Origin: Acidobacteriaceae bacterium
GTDB taxonomy: Bacteria; Acidobacteriota; Terriglobia; Terriglobales; Acidobacteriaceae
Assembly: GCA_030037635.1 (NCBI GenBank)
Contig: JASHQH010000311.1
Span: 1-48,950 of the forward strand
DNA length: 48,950 nucleotides
Direction of reading: 5' to 3'
The notes below the pieces were generated by a model. The model did no database searches. It saw only the letters and a program-made list of their open reading frames with translations, and was not told the DNA's origin. This document shows positions 31,841 through 41,318 of the stretch, in pieces (positions within the stretch are counted from its first letter, which is position 1; each line of letters opens with the position of its first letter). Made by a program: the position numbers and the translations under genes.

Positions 31841-33102
31841 CGCATAGCCGGCAACGCATCGCGCAGCAGCAACGTTTCAACGCCTTCCCTCGTGGTACTT
31901 AGCTGTTGCGCCAGAGCTCCGTATTTTCGGCCTCCCGAGCCGCCATAGGCAGCCGCTGCCCGCCACAGCGTGGGCACGAGCGCGTCTGCATGGAATCCTC
32001 CGATCTGCTGGTAGTCCCATTTCTTCTCGCCGGCCGCGTAGGGCGCCAGAAAGTCGATCGCGGCGCGGATCGAGCGGTGGTCTGCGGTCTCGAAATGCCA
32101 AAGGTCCACCCCCGCTTCGCCGCCGATTGTCGCCAGCTTGCACAGCCCGTCGAGGTTGCCGTTGCTGTAGCCCCACGCATTGGTGCGCGCCAGCTCCAGG
32201 GGCTGCCGCCCGTCGGGCTCAATCTGCACGGCGATGCGCCGCGTCTTCACGCGCTCCAGCGTCTTGCGGGCCAGATCGCTGTCGCCAACGAAAAGAGCGA
32301 TGTCAACAACCTGCAGATCGTACCAGGTGCCGTGATTGTTTTTGGCGGCATCTTCGGCTTTGCCTTTCTCGCTGGTGCGCATCCAGTTCAGATACTTCCT
32401 CAGCCACTCGGTGATCCCTTCCTGATCCGCCGCGCTCCAGGCCTTCGATCCGGCGAGCAGGCCCACCGCATCCGTCACATCCACCAGCACGCGCGATTCA
32501 ATGATGCCGATACCGCGGCCGGTATTGATGCCGGGAATTCCCTGACCGAATTCCAGGTTCGGATTCATTCTTGTTGCCGGATTCAAAAACCACGTTCGCA
32601 GCAGCAGCGCCGCTCGATCTGCATACTCCGGCTTCCCCGTAAAGTAGTAAGCCAGGGCCAGCGCGCGGGCATCCTCGCTCATGCGCGTCCACTCGTCGTG
32701 GTCGGTGATCTTCTTGATCTCAGGATTGCGCTCGCCGTCGTGACGAATGTAGGGCAGACCGTTCGGCTTGCCGGGATCGGGCCAGAAATAAGGCGCCTGG
32801 CTCATATAGTCGTGCTTGTCGCCGCTCGGCGGCGTCACCGATTTGTCCATCACCGAGAACGGGCCCTCCGTCATCGCGCGGTCCGCCTCGGCAATGGCCG
32901 CCTCCACAACCACCAACCTGCGGTTGTCCTTCGGTCCAGCCGTGACGATGCCTTCGAGTTCGCTTGGATTGAGAAGGAATACGCGCGGAGGAAGCGCGCG
33001 TTTTGCGGCCGGCGGCGATTGCGGCGCCGTGCCCGCGAGCACAGGGAAATGAAGAACAAGAAGTACAGAAAAAATTGCTGCCCCTTTGAATTGCATCAAC
33101 AT
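31837..33102 (-). CDS. Alginate-lyase-like exported protein
   Basis: A 421-residue protein of the alginate lyase superfamily (PF05426 type, as in PL5 and related polysaccharide lyases). A signal peptide follows the start (FKGAAIFSVLLVLHFPVLAG). Landmarks are DYMSQAPYFWPDPGKPNGLP, YIRHDGERNPE, the EFGQGIPGINTGRGIGIIES helix and NNHGTWYDLQ, which contains the Asn-Asn-His of the active-site region in the family. These enzymes cut uronic-acid polysaccharides by beta-elimination; whether the substrate here is alginate, glucuronan or another uronate is unknown. The start at 33102 is supported by AGGAG upstream. It lies 93 bases after the GH2 gene on the same strand, so the two are probably co-transcribed. 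Confidence 0.87.
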   Translation of the reverse strand: MLMQFKGAAIFSVLLVLHFPVLAGTAPQSPPAAKRALPPRVFLLNPSELEGIVTAGPKDNRRLVVVEAAIAEADRAMTEGPFSVMDKSVTPPSGDKHDYMSQAPYFWPDPGKPNGLPYIRHDGERNPEIKKITDHDEWTRMSEDARALALAYYFTGKPEYADRAALLLRTWFLNPATRMNPNLEFGQGIPGINTGRGIGIIESRVLVDVTDAVGLLAGSKAWSAADQEGITEWLRKYLNWMRTSEKGKAEDAAKNNHGTWYDLQVVDIALFVGDSDLARKTLERVKTRRIAVQIEPDGRQPLELARTNAWGYSNGNLDGLCKLATIGGEAGVDLWHFETADHRSIRAAIDFLAPYAAGEKKWDYQQIGGFHADALVPTLWRAAAAYGGSGGRKYGALAQQLSTTREGVETLLLRDALPAMR

Positions 33103-33195
33103 CCAATAGCTCCTGTTTGCCAGACTCGACCAAAGAGCTGCGAATCTGCGATTTCGTTCTACGCGATGCCACAACCGCAACAAAAACTCGGCGGG

Positions 33196-35700
33196 CTAAG
33201 CCGGAATCGTCACAAACGCCGGTGCAATACCCTCGCTGGTGACGCCGGCCATCAACGGCCCGCCGTTGCAGCGGATGGAAATCCGGGCGCGGCCGTTGTA
33301 GAGCTGCACCACGCGCGAGCCCGTGGACGTTCCCTGGTTGTCGATGAGGCAGCCTTTGCCCGCCAGCGAAAATCGAACGGCGTTCCTCGCATCCAGGCAA
33401 AGTACGCCGTCGGCGTCGCACAGCGTGGCCTCGATGGTCGCGGCGCCCGCGTCACGCGCAATTTCGGCCAGCTTGAACCGCGCCGGACGGCCCCATTCTC
33501 GCGTCTGGTATTCGAGCTCGATTTCGTCGCTCACCGTCACTCCCTCGCGATTCGCCGTCACGCGCAGATGATTTTTTCCCGGCGCGAAGTTGACCATCCA
33601 GCGCAGGCCCGCCGCGGGAAAATCCTGGCTGTTGCGCCTGCGCTCCCCGGCCGACTTGCCGTTGACGAAAAGCTCGGCCGTGGGGCAGTTGGAATAGACC
33701 TTCACCATGCGGGCTTGCCCTGCTGCGCCCCAGCGCACCGGCCAGGTGTGGCCGTAGATGTGCGCCATCGGCTCCTCGCTCCAGTACGACTGGAAAACAA
33801 AGTAGCCCTCTTTCCTGGTCATATCGCGCTCGATCACGCCCTTTTGATTGATGCGGGGCACTGGATTCTCCACACGTAGAGGTGTGGTGAAATCCTTGAA
33901 GGCCCATTGCGCCGATCCTGCCAGCCAGGGAAGTGTTTCCTGCACCTTCAAATACCAATCGAACAGATTGCAGGCGTAGGTCTCGGACCAGTCGCCCACC
34001 CGCGAGATGGCCGTCCTGGCCCCGTTTTCGAGAGAGTCACGGGTGTTTTCAGCCAGGTCCGCTCCCAGTGGGGCGCCGGCCCCGTCCACGTCAAGCCCTT
34101 CGGCGTGCCGCCGCGCGTGGTTGTCAGCCCCCCACTCCATGTGGATGAAGTGCTTCACCCGCCCGCGCTGTTTTTCGAGCGCTTCTTCGTATTCGGTGTA
34201 CGCGCCGCTATACCAGCCCGCCCATATCGACGGCGAGTACACGTCGGGGATGTCGCGCGCAAAATCGCAGCGACGCAGCGACGTCGATCGCGAGGGATCC
34301 ATCGTGTGCGCCAGTTCGTTCAGCTCCTGCATAAAGGCGCGAATGGCGTCCTGGTCCAGCGCCGGAAATTCGTCCGGCCAGTCGTCTTCGTTGCCCAGCC
34401 CCCACATCAGCACGCAGGGATGATTGAAGTGCTGATCGATCATGTTGGCCAGCATCGCGCGCGTCTGGTCCTTCCACTTGTCATCGCCCACGCCTGAACG
34501 GCACCACGGCGTCTCTTCCCACACCAGCAGGCCCAGCTCGTCGCACAAATCGAGCACCTGGCGCGTTTGCTGATAATGCGCCAGCCGAACGAAGTTCGCG
34601 CCCATGGCTTTAATCAGCTCCATCTCGGTGCGGACCAGGGCGTCGGGCTGGGCGGCGGCAAAGCCCGCGTGGTCCATGTGGCGCTGCGTCCCTTTCAGCA
34701 GCAGCCGCTCGCCATTCAGCTTGAACGGTCCGTGATCGGCAAACTCCGTGTGCCGGATGCCGAACCGCTCTTGAACAGCGCTCGGGCCGTAGCGCGTTGT
34801 CACCCTCACGCTACACCTGTAAAGGTGCGGATCAGCGGGCGACCACAGGGCAGGCGTTGCAATATTGAACGTCGCGATCTCCCTCTCGCCATCCCAGGCG
34901 CTCAGCGTCTTTTCGGCATGGCCGGCCGACCGGCCCGCCGCATCGGCAATCTCCACCGTGACCGCAGTGTCGCCATGGAATTTGACCGGGTTATAAAGCC
35001 GCGCCCTCACTTTCACCGTGGCCGCAGAGCCGGGCGCGAATTCAGGGGCAATGTGCACCGCCTCCAAAGAAACCGCCGGCACAAAGGCGAGATGAACGTG
35101 CCGGTAAAGCCCGCCGTAGAGGCTGAAATCGCTCAAATCCGAGGGCGGCCGCTCCAGATTCTCTGAGTTATCGCAGAGCACGGCGATGGGAACTCCGTCC
35201 CTGCCTGGGTTGGGCGTCGCGCCCGCAACCGCCTCAGTAATGTCGAGGACAAATTCGTCATATCCGCCTGTGTGCGAGCCGGCGAGCTGATTGGCGACAT
35301 ACACATGCGAGGTTTGGCCGGCCCCCTCAAAGTAAAGCAGAGTGCGCCCATCTCTAAGTGGATTGGCGATGGAAATGCGTGTCCGATACCAGCCGTGCCC
35401 GCGGTAATAGGGCGTGTCGGGATCGCATGCGTCGTAGTGATTGAAGCAGTGCGGCAGCGAAACCTTCTCCCAGACGGCAATCTCATCTCCGCGCCAAACT
35501 TCCCACGGACCATCCAACGCGCCGCGGTAATACTCCCAGCCGGAGTCGAGCCGCTCTGAAGCCGAGCACGCCTCGGCATTGGCCAGCACCGGCTGCACAA
35601 TGGACGCGCGCAGAACCGCGCTGCTCTGCGCTGCGGCCGTCGCGGCGGCCAGCGACTTCAAAAAGCTGCGGCGCGAAAAATGGCTGTATGAGTCCCGCAT
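33196..35700 (-). CDS. Tat-exported glycoside hydrolase family 2 protein (beta-galactosidase-like)
   Basis: An 834-residue GH2 enzyme. The start is a Tat signal (FSRRSFLKSLAAATAAA). The N-terminal sugar-binding sandwich contains HGWYRTRISIANPLRDG and GYDEFVLDITEAVAG; an Ig-like module follows; the TIM barrel carries GERLLLKGTQRHMDHAG and AMGANFVRLAHYQQ. The probable acid/base is E438 in WGLGNEDD and the nucleophile E522 in HMEWGAD. A C-terminal beta domain (SNCPTAELFVNGKSAGE; DADGVLCLDARNAVRFS) is like that of GH2 enzymes acting on branched glycans. Substrate may be beta-galactosides or beta-glucuronides; sequence alone does not say. It heads a unit with the alginate-lyase-like gene and sits next to the TonB-dependent receptor. 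Confidence 0.9.
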   Translation of the reverse strand: MRDSYSHFSRRSFLKSLAAATAAAQSSAVLRASIVQPVLANAEACSASERLDSGWEYYRGALDGPWEVWRGDEIAVWEKVSLPHCFNHYDACDPDTPYYRGHGWYRTRISIANPLRDGRTLLYFEGAGQTSHVYVANQLAGSHTGGYDEFVLDITEAVAGATPNPGRDGVPIAVLCDNSENLERPPSDLSDFSLYGGLYRHVHLAFVPAVSLEAVHIAPEFAPGSAATVKVRARLYNPVKFHGDTAVTVEIADAAGRSAGHAEKTLSAWDGEREIATFNIATPALWSPADPHLYRCSVRVTTRYGPSAVQERFGIRHTEFADHGPFKLNGERLLLKGTQRHMDHAGFAAAQPDALVRTEMELIKAMGANFVRLAHYQQTRQVLDLCDELGLLVWEETPWCRSGVGDDKWKDQTRAMLANMIDQHFNHPCVLMWGLGNEDDWPDEFPALDQDAIRAFMQELNELAHTMDPSRSTSLRRCDFARDIPDVYSPSIWAGWYSGAYTEYEEALEKQRGRVKHFIHMEWGADNHARRHAEGLDVDGAGAPLGADLAENTRDSLENGARTAISRVGDWSETYACNLFDWYLKVQETLPWLAGSAQWAFKDFTTPLRVENPVPRINQKGVIERDMTRKEGYFVFQSYWSEEPMAHIYGHTWPVRWGAAGQARMVKVYSNCPTAELFVNGKSAGERRRNSQDFPAAGLRWMVNFAPGKNHLRVTANREGVTVSDEIELEYQTREWGRPARFKLAEIARDAGAATIEATLCDADGVLCLDARNAVRFSLAGKGCLIDNQGTSTGSRVVQLYNGRARISIRCNGGPLMAGVTSEGIAPAFVTIPA

Positions 35701-35880
35701 AAGTTCCCGGTTCCCCTACCGTGTGGCAATTTCCGGGTTGATGTGCCTTGTATGAACGCTATAGCGATTCCTCAGTTACTGCACCCTGAAATCACTCACG
35801 GGCATGCGACGTCTTTCCCTGCGGCCTCATCCACTGCATGAGCCGGCAATCGGAGTCTCGCGCTTCCGCGCGTACCCGCG

Positions 35881-38800
35881 TCAAAAGCTCACCCGAAGAG
35901 TGAGCTGAATCTGACGTGGAACGTTGAAGGAAGAAGAGGAACAACCGACACCGCCGGCGCTGTAGCACACGGTGCCGTCAGTGGTGCTGGGGTCAGGAAG
36001 ATTCTGGTGGTTAAAAATGTTGAAGGCATCCACGTTCAGGCGCAGGTTAACGCGCTCCGTGATCGGGAACAGCTTGAACAGCGAAGCATCCGTGTTCCAG
36101 TTCCACGGCCCATCCAGAACCGTGTGGCCGAAGGGATTGGTCACGTCGATGCCACTCTCCGAGGAGCCGTTGTCGTTGTCCGCAGGCACATCGCCGTAGC
36201 CGACCTCAGTGTTATTGGCCTGCCCGCTGACGTTGCTCATCAGGACGTCGTTATCGCCGTAATATTTGTCTACCACCGTCTTGCCGTTGGACGGCGCGCT
36301 GCACGACGTGTCCAGCGGCGTTTGGAAAGGCGTCCAGCTCGACGGCAGATTGTTGACCACATTGGCCAATCCCGCCGCACAGGTATTGCCGCTGATCGCC
36401 GTCGGTGCAATGTAACCGTTCCACCACTCGTAGCTCTTCACGCAAATGCCGCTGCGGCAGTCGGAGATGGGCGCGCCTTTTTTGTAGATGTGAAGCGACG
36501 CGGCCGCTGCTCCGGAAGCCGCAGTCGGGCCCCAGTTCGTGTTGATGGGATAGAAATTCTGATTCGCGACGGCTCCGGCAGCAGAGATTTGCCAGCCCCC
36601 AACCACTTCATTCATAGGCTTGTTGACGCCTGCCAGCCAGTGCTTGCCGCGCCCCAGGGGCAGGTCGTAGAGGGCGTTGAATTGCAGATGCTGTGGCGGC
36701 GAGTTGCTGTCGACGATGTAGTTCTCCCAGCGATTAAGTGCCTTGTAGTAGCCCCAGACAGGCGTGCCGGCGGGCGGAGGAGGAGGGAGATTGATGGTGC
36801 TGGGCGGGGCGAAAGCAACGGAATCGACCGCCGACACCGTAGGCGTTTGACTGCCGGCGTTTACGTAGCCGCCGACGAAGCTGTTCCCGTAGTTTACGTA
36901 GGGATCTACATAATCGCCGCCTTCACCGCCGTAGTCGCCGCCGGTGCGCAGGTTCTTCGACCAGACATACATCATCTGCCACGCAACACCGCTGTGATAG
37001 AGCTTCTGATAGGTGGCCTGGAGCGCGTTGTAGTTTGACCAGCCCGTCTTTTGAATCTGCTTGCTGCCGTCGCTGTAGACCAGGTTGTCATACGGCCCCT
37101 CGCCGGTGTTGGTGTTGGTCGGTCCGATCGCACTCGAGCTTGGCGTCACCGCGTCCTGTTGCATCTCCCAGCTGTACGTGGAGGGGTGGTTGTTGTAGTA
37201 CCAGTAGTTGCCCAGGTTGGTTCCGTGCGTGTAGACGTAGCTCACCCGCAGCACCGATCCCCATTTGATCGGCTGTTCAATTGTGAAGTCGGCCTGATCG
37301 ACAAATGTCGGCGGGTAGTCGGGGTCGATGTTGGTGATGCCAATGCCGGGTGCGATCGCCGTACTCGATGCGGAATTTACGGCGTTCGCGCTGTTGACGC
37401 CCATCAGCGGAAAGCCGGCGCCGGTGGACGCATTGGTCGTGTTGTAGTTGAAGCTCGGGGAGTTGTTGGGTGCGGAGAGCAGGTTGTAATTGGCGTGGGG
37501 CGTGTACTGAGTGCTCGTATAGTTCTCCGTAAAACCCACGTTGAGGGGGTCGTTCTCGTCCTCTTCACGGTAGCTCTCGCGAACCGGAATGGGGTAAACG
37601 TAGCGGCCGTAACCTCCGCGCAGCACGGTTCCCCACTGGGGGTGGGGCTGCCAGGCAAGTCCCACGCGCGGCACGAAATTGAGGTAATAGCTCTTCACCA
37701 GCATTTGGGGCAGCCCTGCTTCTTGTGGGGTTTCAAACACCACGCCGTTATTCTCCATGTTGGTGATGATGCCCGCCGTCGTCAGGCCTTCGGCTTCCAG
37801 TTGCGACAGTGAACCGGAAGTGACGATGGCGTCGTTCTTGATGTCGAAGCCCATCATTGCGCCCTGGCCCTGCCACGCGGCCGGATGCGACTCCCAGCGC
37901 AGCCCCAGGTTAATGGTCAGGTTGTTGCGCGCGTGCCAGTTGTCCTGGATATAGGCGTCCGTTTCCATATCGTGGAGGTGCTGGTAGGGGGTCTGCAGGT
38001 ATGGCTCGTATTCGAAAGCGGCGCCCAGGAACTCGTCGGCGTTGGCATTCCCCGTGTTGGTTGTGGCATTGGCGGCGCTGGTGGTGGTGTAGCTCGAAGG
38101 ATTCAGCAAACCCGTTGCCAGGCCATCGAATTCCATGCTGTCGTGGCTCCGGTCGGGCAGCGAGCCCAGGTGCTCGAAGAGGTAGCGTCCCCCGAAGAGC
38201 AACTGATGCTTGCCCAATGTCTTGGTCAGATTTTCGTCCGCCGTGTAGTTGGTGTAGGTCACGCTGTAGTTGAACAAGGTGCCATCGAAGGGCTGGAAAA
38301 TGTCGGCCACGTTGCCCTGCGTCGTCGAGCTGCCCTCAACAATCGGAAATCCCGTTTCGCCGAAGTTATTGGGCAAGCCCAGCTCCGACTCATAATCCTT
38401 GTTTCCTATCGGGCCAGCCCAGGTAACTTCGCCAAACCAGGTCATCGCGTAAACCGTCTCCGAGTAAAAGGTTGGCGAGAATACATGCGTGTAACCGATT
38501 GCGGCCGCATCCACGTTGGCATCGCTGTACTCGGCGCCGCTCACCCACTTGGGAATGTTGGCGCTGGGAACAGCCGTGCCGTTGGCGGTCAAGCCGGATG
38601 TGGTGGCCGGCAGGGTGTACGCCTGGGTCGGATCGTTGCGTGCCGCCAGGTTGGTGTCGGGATTGTGCGTGAACCGCAGGTAGGCGCGGTTGCTCTCGTT
38701 GAAGGTCTGGTCCATGCGGAAAGTCTCCTGCGGCTGGACTGTCAGCTCAAAATCCTGTGCGTCCAGGTTCGCGCCGACCATGGGGTTCACGCTGGCCAGA

Positions 38801-40032
38801 GCCGGAGTGGGCAGAGGCGTCATCGCCATGAAGGTCTTGTACAGCGCATTTTCCTGCGCCGTCGGGATACAGTTGGTCTCGCTCGCGCAGTTGGGGTTAT
38901 TCGTTCCCATGTTGTTTTCGCTGGTGTATGTCGACCGAGTGGTTGCCGATCCGGTGCCGGTGGTGGAGTAGGGGTCGTAGAGCGTCTGCAGCACATTGGA
39001 GCTGTTCGTCAGCCCGCTGAAGTCGCCATTCCGCATCGCCGCTGTCGGTGTGGGCTGATCGTCAAAAGGCGCCTGCGCCAGCGAATACCGCTCATAGGCA
39101 AAGAAAAAGAAAGATTTATCTTTGCCGTGGTAGAGGTGCGGAATCACGATCGGGCCCCCGACAGACGCGCCGGCTTCGTTGCGGATATACTCCGGAGCCG
39201 AGTAATTACTGGGGTTGCTGCGTGAGCGCGCCACCCCGAAATCGTTGTTGCGCGCAGTCCAGAACGCTGAGCCGTGCAGCGAGTTGGTGCCGGACTTGGT
39301 ACTCAGGATTGCAGTGGTGGGTGCGGCATACTGCGCCCCGCCCACCTCGTCCTCGACGCGGACTTCCTGGATCGAATCCGGGTCCACCATCTGTGACTGC
39401 GCCTTGTGCGTCCCTCCGAACTCACGGTCGGTGATGGTGGCGCCGTCCACTTCAAAGTCTGTCGCTGGCACTTCCTGCCCGTTGGCGCAGGTCGGAATGC
39501 TTGACTCCGGGCAATTCTCAAGCCCCGGTGTGACTTCCGAAACCAGTTGCCCAATATCGCGGCCGTTCATCGGCAGCTCATTGATTCGGGCGTTTTCAAG
39601 CGTGGACGTGATCGCCCCGTTATCGGTTGTTTCCAGCTGAACAGTATTGCCCGAAACCGTAACTTGCTGGGTCACCTGGCCGGCGGTCAGCGATGCGTTG
39701 ACAACAGCATCCTGCGCCACCAGCAGTTCGATGGTTTGCGTCGCCGTCTTCATGCCCGGCGCGGAGACAGAGACCAGGTAGGTTCCCGTGAACAATTCCG
39801 GCACCTCGTAAAAGCCCACGTTGTTCGTTTTTGTGTCGATGGCCACGCCGGTGGCCTGGTTCACCACGTGGACCGACGCGCCCGGAATTACCGCGCCCGT
39901 GGGGTCGGTCACTGTGCCCTGAATGGAGCCCGCGCCGCTTTGCGCGTACGAGCCGGAGCTGCACAAAATTATTCCCAGTGCGGCGGCCGCGGCGAGGAAA
40001 GTGCGAATCGAATGACTGTCTGCGTGTGTCAT
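35881..40032 (-). CDS. Oar-like TonB-dependent receptor with carboxypeptidase-regulatory-like domain
   Basis: Outer-membrane receptor of 1383 residues. From the ATG at 40032 it has a signal peptide (FLAAAAALGIILCSSGSYAQ), a carboxypeptidase-regulatory-like domain (GTVTDPTGAVIPGASVHVVN; GFYEVPELFTGTYLVSVSAP), a plug domain (INELPMNGRDIGQLVSEVTP) and a very long beta-barrel, ending in QIQLTLRVSF with the terminal Phe of outer-membrane proteins. Genomes of Acidobacteriota carry dozens of such proteins, thought to import oligosaccharides. No SusD partner is present. The frame also starts with a TTG at 40053, but AGGAGG lies inside those first codons, so the later ATG is preferred although the spacing of 12 bases is long. 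Neighbouring lyase and GH2 genes suggest a glycan substrate. Confidence 0.93.
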   Translation of the reverse strand: MTHADSHSIRTFLAAAAALGIILCSSGSYAQSGAGSIQGTVTDPTGAVIPGASVHVVNQATGVAIDTKTNNVGFYEVPELFTGTYLVSVSAPGMKTATQTIELLVAQDAVVNASLTAGQVTQQVTVSGNTVQLETTDNGAITSTLENARINELPMNGRDIGQLVSEVTPGLENCPESSIPTCANGQEVPATDFEVDGATITDREFGGTHKAQSQMVDPDSIQEVRVEDEVGGAQYAAPTTAILSTKSGTNSLHGSAFWTARNNDFGVARSRSNPSNYSAPEYIRNEAGASVGGPIVIPHLYHGKDKSFFFFAYERYSLAQAPFDDQPTPTAAMRNGDFSGLTNSSNVLQTLYDPYSTTGTGSATTRSTYTSENNMGTNNPNCASETNCIPTAQENALYKTFMAMTPLPTPALASVNPMVGANLDAQDFELTVQPQETFRMDQTFNESNRAYLRFTHNPDTNLAARNDPTQAYTLPATTSGLTANGTAVPSANIPKWVSGAEYSDANVDAAAIGYTHVFSPTFYSETVYAMTWFGEVTWAGPIGNKDYESELGLPNNFGETGFPIVEGSSTTQGNVADIFQPFDGTLFNYSVTYTNYTADENLTKTLGKHQLLFGGRYLFEHLGSLPDRSHDSMEFDGLATGLLNPSSYTTTSAANATTNTGNANADEFLGAAFEYEPYLQTPYQHLHDMETDAYIQDNWHARNNLTINLGLRWESHPAAWQGQGAMMGFDIKNDAIVTSGSLSQLEAEGLTTAGIITNMENNGVVFETPQEAGLPQMLVKSYYLNFVPRVGLAWQPHPQWGTVLRGGYGRYVYPIPVRESYREEDENDPLNVGFTENYTSTQYTPHANYNLLSAPNNSPSFNYNTTNASTGAGFPLMGVNSANAVNSASSTAIAPGIGITNIDPDYPPTFVDQADFTIEQPIKWGSVLRVSYVYTHGTNLGNYWYYNNHPSTYSWEMQQDAVTPSSSAIGPTNTNTGEGPYDNLVYSDGSKQIQKTGWSNYNALQATYQKLYHSGVAWQMMYVWSKNLRTGGDYGGEGGDYVDPYVNYGNSFVGGYVNAGSQTPTVSAVDSVAFAPPSTINLPPPPPAGTPVWGYYKALNRWENYIVDSNSPPQHLQFNALYDLPLGRGKHWLAGVNKPMNEVVGGWQISAAGAVANQNFYPINTNWGPTAASGAAAASLHIYKKGAPISDCRSGICVKSYEWWNGYIAPTAISGNTCAAGLANVVNNLPSSWTPFQTPLDTSCSAPSNGKTVVDKYYGDNDVLMSNVSGQANNTEVGYGDVPADNDNGSSESGIDVTNPFGHTVLDGPWNWNTDASLFKLFPITERVNLRLNVDAFNIFNHQNLPDPSTTDGTVCYSAGGVGCSSSSFNVPRQIQLTLRVSF

Positions 40033-40453
40033 GTGTGCGTTTTTCCTCCTCAAGCCTGTCGTGGTTGTTCTGGTTTGTCTTGCTTTCGTTTGGACACCGG
40101 CGACTTTCCCGCAAGGCGCGGACTTGCCAGCGGCGAAGCGCCGAAGAACTTCACTTTCTGTGAGGGTCGTCCAAGGGAAGCACCACGATTGAACTTGTGG
40201 ACTCCATTTCAGTGCACCGCAATGCTCCGCTATTCGAGCATTTCTATCCGCCGACCATTTACCTCAAACGGGTATGCGGCTGGCAAGTGACTCACCGTTT
40301 GGCCCCGCGATAAGGCGCTATAAGCTTCAGAAAACAAAGAAGCTATATCCGCACGTTGCGAAAGTGTCAAACGTCTCGCCGGAGTCGATCAGCGGCTCGA
40401 TTTCAAGGGGGAATCGAGAGAAGGGCGGACGGTACAGGAAAACCGGGCGGGCT
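40033..40453. other. Intergenic region upstream of the TonB-dependent receptor
   Basis: This 421-base stretch lies between the end of sufT and the start of the receptor, both on the minus strand. No gene is visible. A short inverted repeat (AGCTTC at 40323-40328, GAAGCT at 40339-40344) is present, without a T-tract. The receptor promoter should be here, but no clear -35/-10 pair was found. Confidence 0.4.
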
Positions 40454-40861
40454 TCAGCGGAGGATTTTGAAAGCTTGGGGGCCGGTGGGCGCGGAGCCGT
40501 AATCGGAATCGAAGCCAAGCTGCAGCTTGGCCGCCTCCGACATCATGCCCGGATTCCAGGGCGGATCGAACACCACCTCGACCTTGACCTCACGCACCTC
40601 GGGTAGTGCAGCGAGCTTGCGCTCCACTTCCGCCTTGATCACGTCCGACATGCTGCATCCCGGCGCGGTCAGCGACATGCGCACATCGATGCGCCTGCCG
40701 CCCTCGATCTCCGTGGCTGCGGCCGAGTAGACGAGTCCCAGATTGACGATGTCGACGGGGATTTCGGGGTCGCGGACCGTCTTCAGTTGCTGCCAGATCA
40801 TTTCCTCGCGGAACGGCCCGGTGGCCGGCGTACTGGCCGGATTGGAGCGGAATGTCCCCAT
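40454..40861 (-). CDS. sufT: SufT-like DUF59 Fe-S assembly factor
   Basis: A 135-residue protein of the DUF59/MIP18 family found at the end of many suf operons, where it helps in maturation of Fe-S proteins. The core is VRDPEIPVDIVNLGLVY at about 29-45 and LTAPGCSMSD with C69, the Cys conserved in the family, followed by VREVKVEVVFDPPWNPGMMS. An N-terminal tail of about 15 residues precedes the first helix. It begins 4 bases after the sufU stop and is therefore the last gene of the suf unit. The gene symbol follows the usual practice for this position; biochemical function in this organism is not shown. Confidence 0.9.
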   Translation of the reverse strand: MGTFRSNPASTPATGPFREEMIWQQLKTVRDPEIPVDIVNLGLVYSAAATEIEGGRRIDVRMSLTAPGCSMSDVIKAEVERKLAALPEVREVKVEVVFDPPWNPGMMSEAAKLQLGFDSDYGSAPTGPQAFKILR

Positions 40862-40865
40862 GGCG

Positions 40866-41318
40866 CTATTCGGTCGAAACCGTTTCGTGCTTGTCTTCGA
40901 GCGCTGATTGCAGCGTGTGCCACGCCAGAGTCGCGCACTTCACGCGCGCCGGAAACTTCGAAACCCCGCCGAAGACAGCCATCTTTCCCAGATCGGAGGC
41001 TTGTACTGCTTGTGCTTTGCCCGTCACCAGGTTATGAAATTGTTCGAAGAGTTTCGTCGCCTCGGCCTTGCTCTTGCCTTTTACCATCTGCGTCATCATC
41101 GACGCGGAAGCGCGTGAGATCGCGCAGCCCGAACCCTGAAATCCGATCTCCTTGATGGCGTCGCCATCCAGATCGACATACACCGTGCAGCGGTCGCCGC
41201 ACAGCGGGTTGTATCCCTCAGCCTGCCGGTTGGCCGTTTCCGGCTTGCGAAAGTTGCGCGGCGCCTTGCTGTGTTCCAGGATGATTTCCTGATATAACTC
41301 GCCCAGATCCCCGCTCAC
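40866..41318 (-). CDS. sufU: Fe-S cluster assembly protein SufU
   Basis: Zinc-dependent sulfurtransferase that accepts persulfide sulfur from SufS and passes it to the SufBCD scaffold. The 150 residues show the ligand set of SufU: C40 and D42 in NPLCGDR, C65 in GSGCAISRAS, and C128 in RVKCATLAW, plus the N-terminal LYQEIILEHSKAPRN typical of the family. The insertion between C65 and C128 that separates SufU from IscU-type scaffolds is present (GKSKAEATKLFEQFHNLVTG). It overlaps the end of sufS by 4 bases. Presence of SufU rather than SufE points to the Gram-positive-type SUF arrangement, also seen in Acidobacteriota. Confidence 0.96.
   Translation of the reverse strand: MSGDLGELYQEIILEHSKAPRNFRKPETANRQAEGYNPLCGDRCTVYVDLDGDAIKEIGFQGSGCAISRASASMMTQMVKGKSKAEATKLFEQFHNLVTGKAQAVQASDLGKMAVFGGVSKFPARVKCATLAWHTLQSALEDKHETVSTE

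Noticed and set aside
31906-33879. Plus-strand open frame of 657 codons
   Set aside because: Antisense to the alginate-lyase-like and GH2 genes; its translation shows no recognisable motif and it runs across a gene boundary.
35756-35768. Short palindrome ACGCTATAGCGA upstream of the GH2 gene as an operator
   Set aside because: Arms of only five bases; expected by chance at this scale and no second copy was seen near the receptor.
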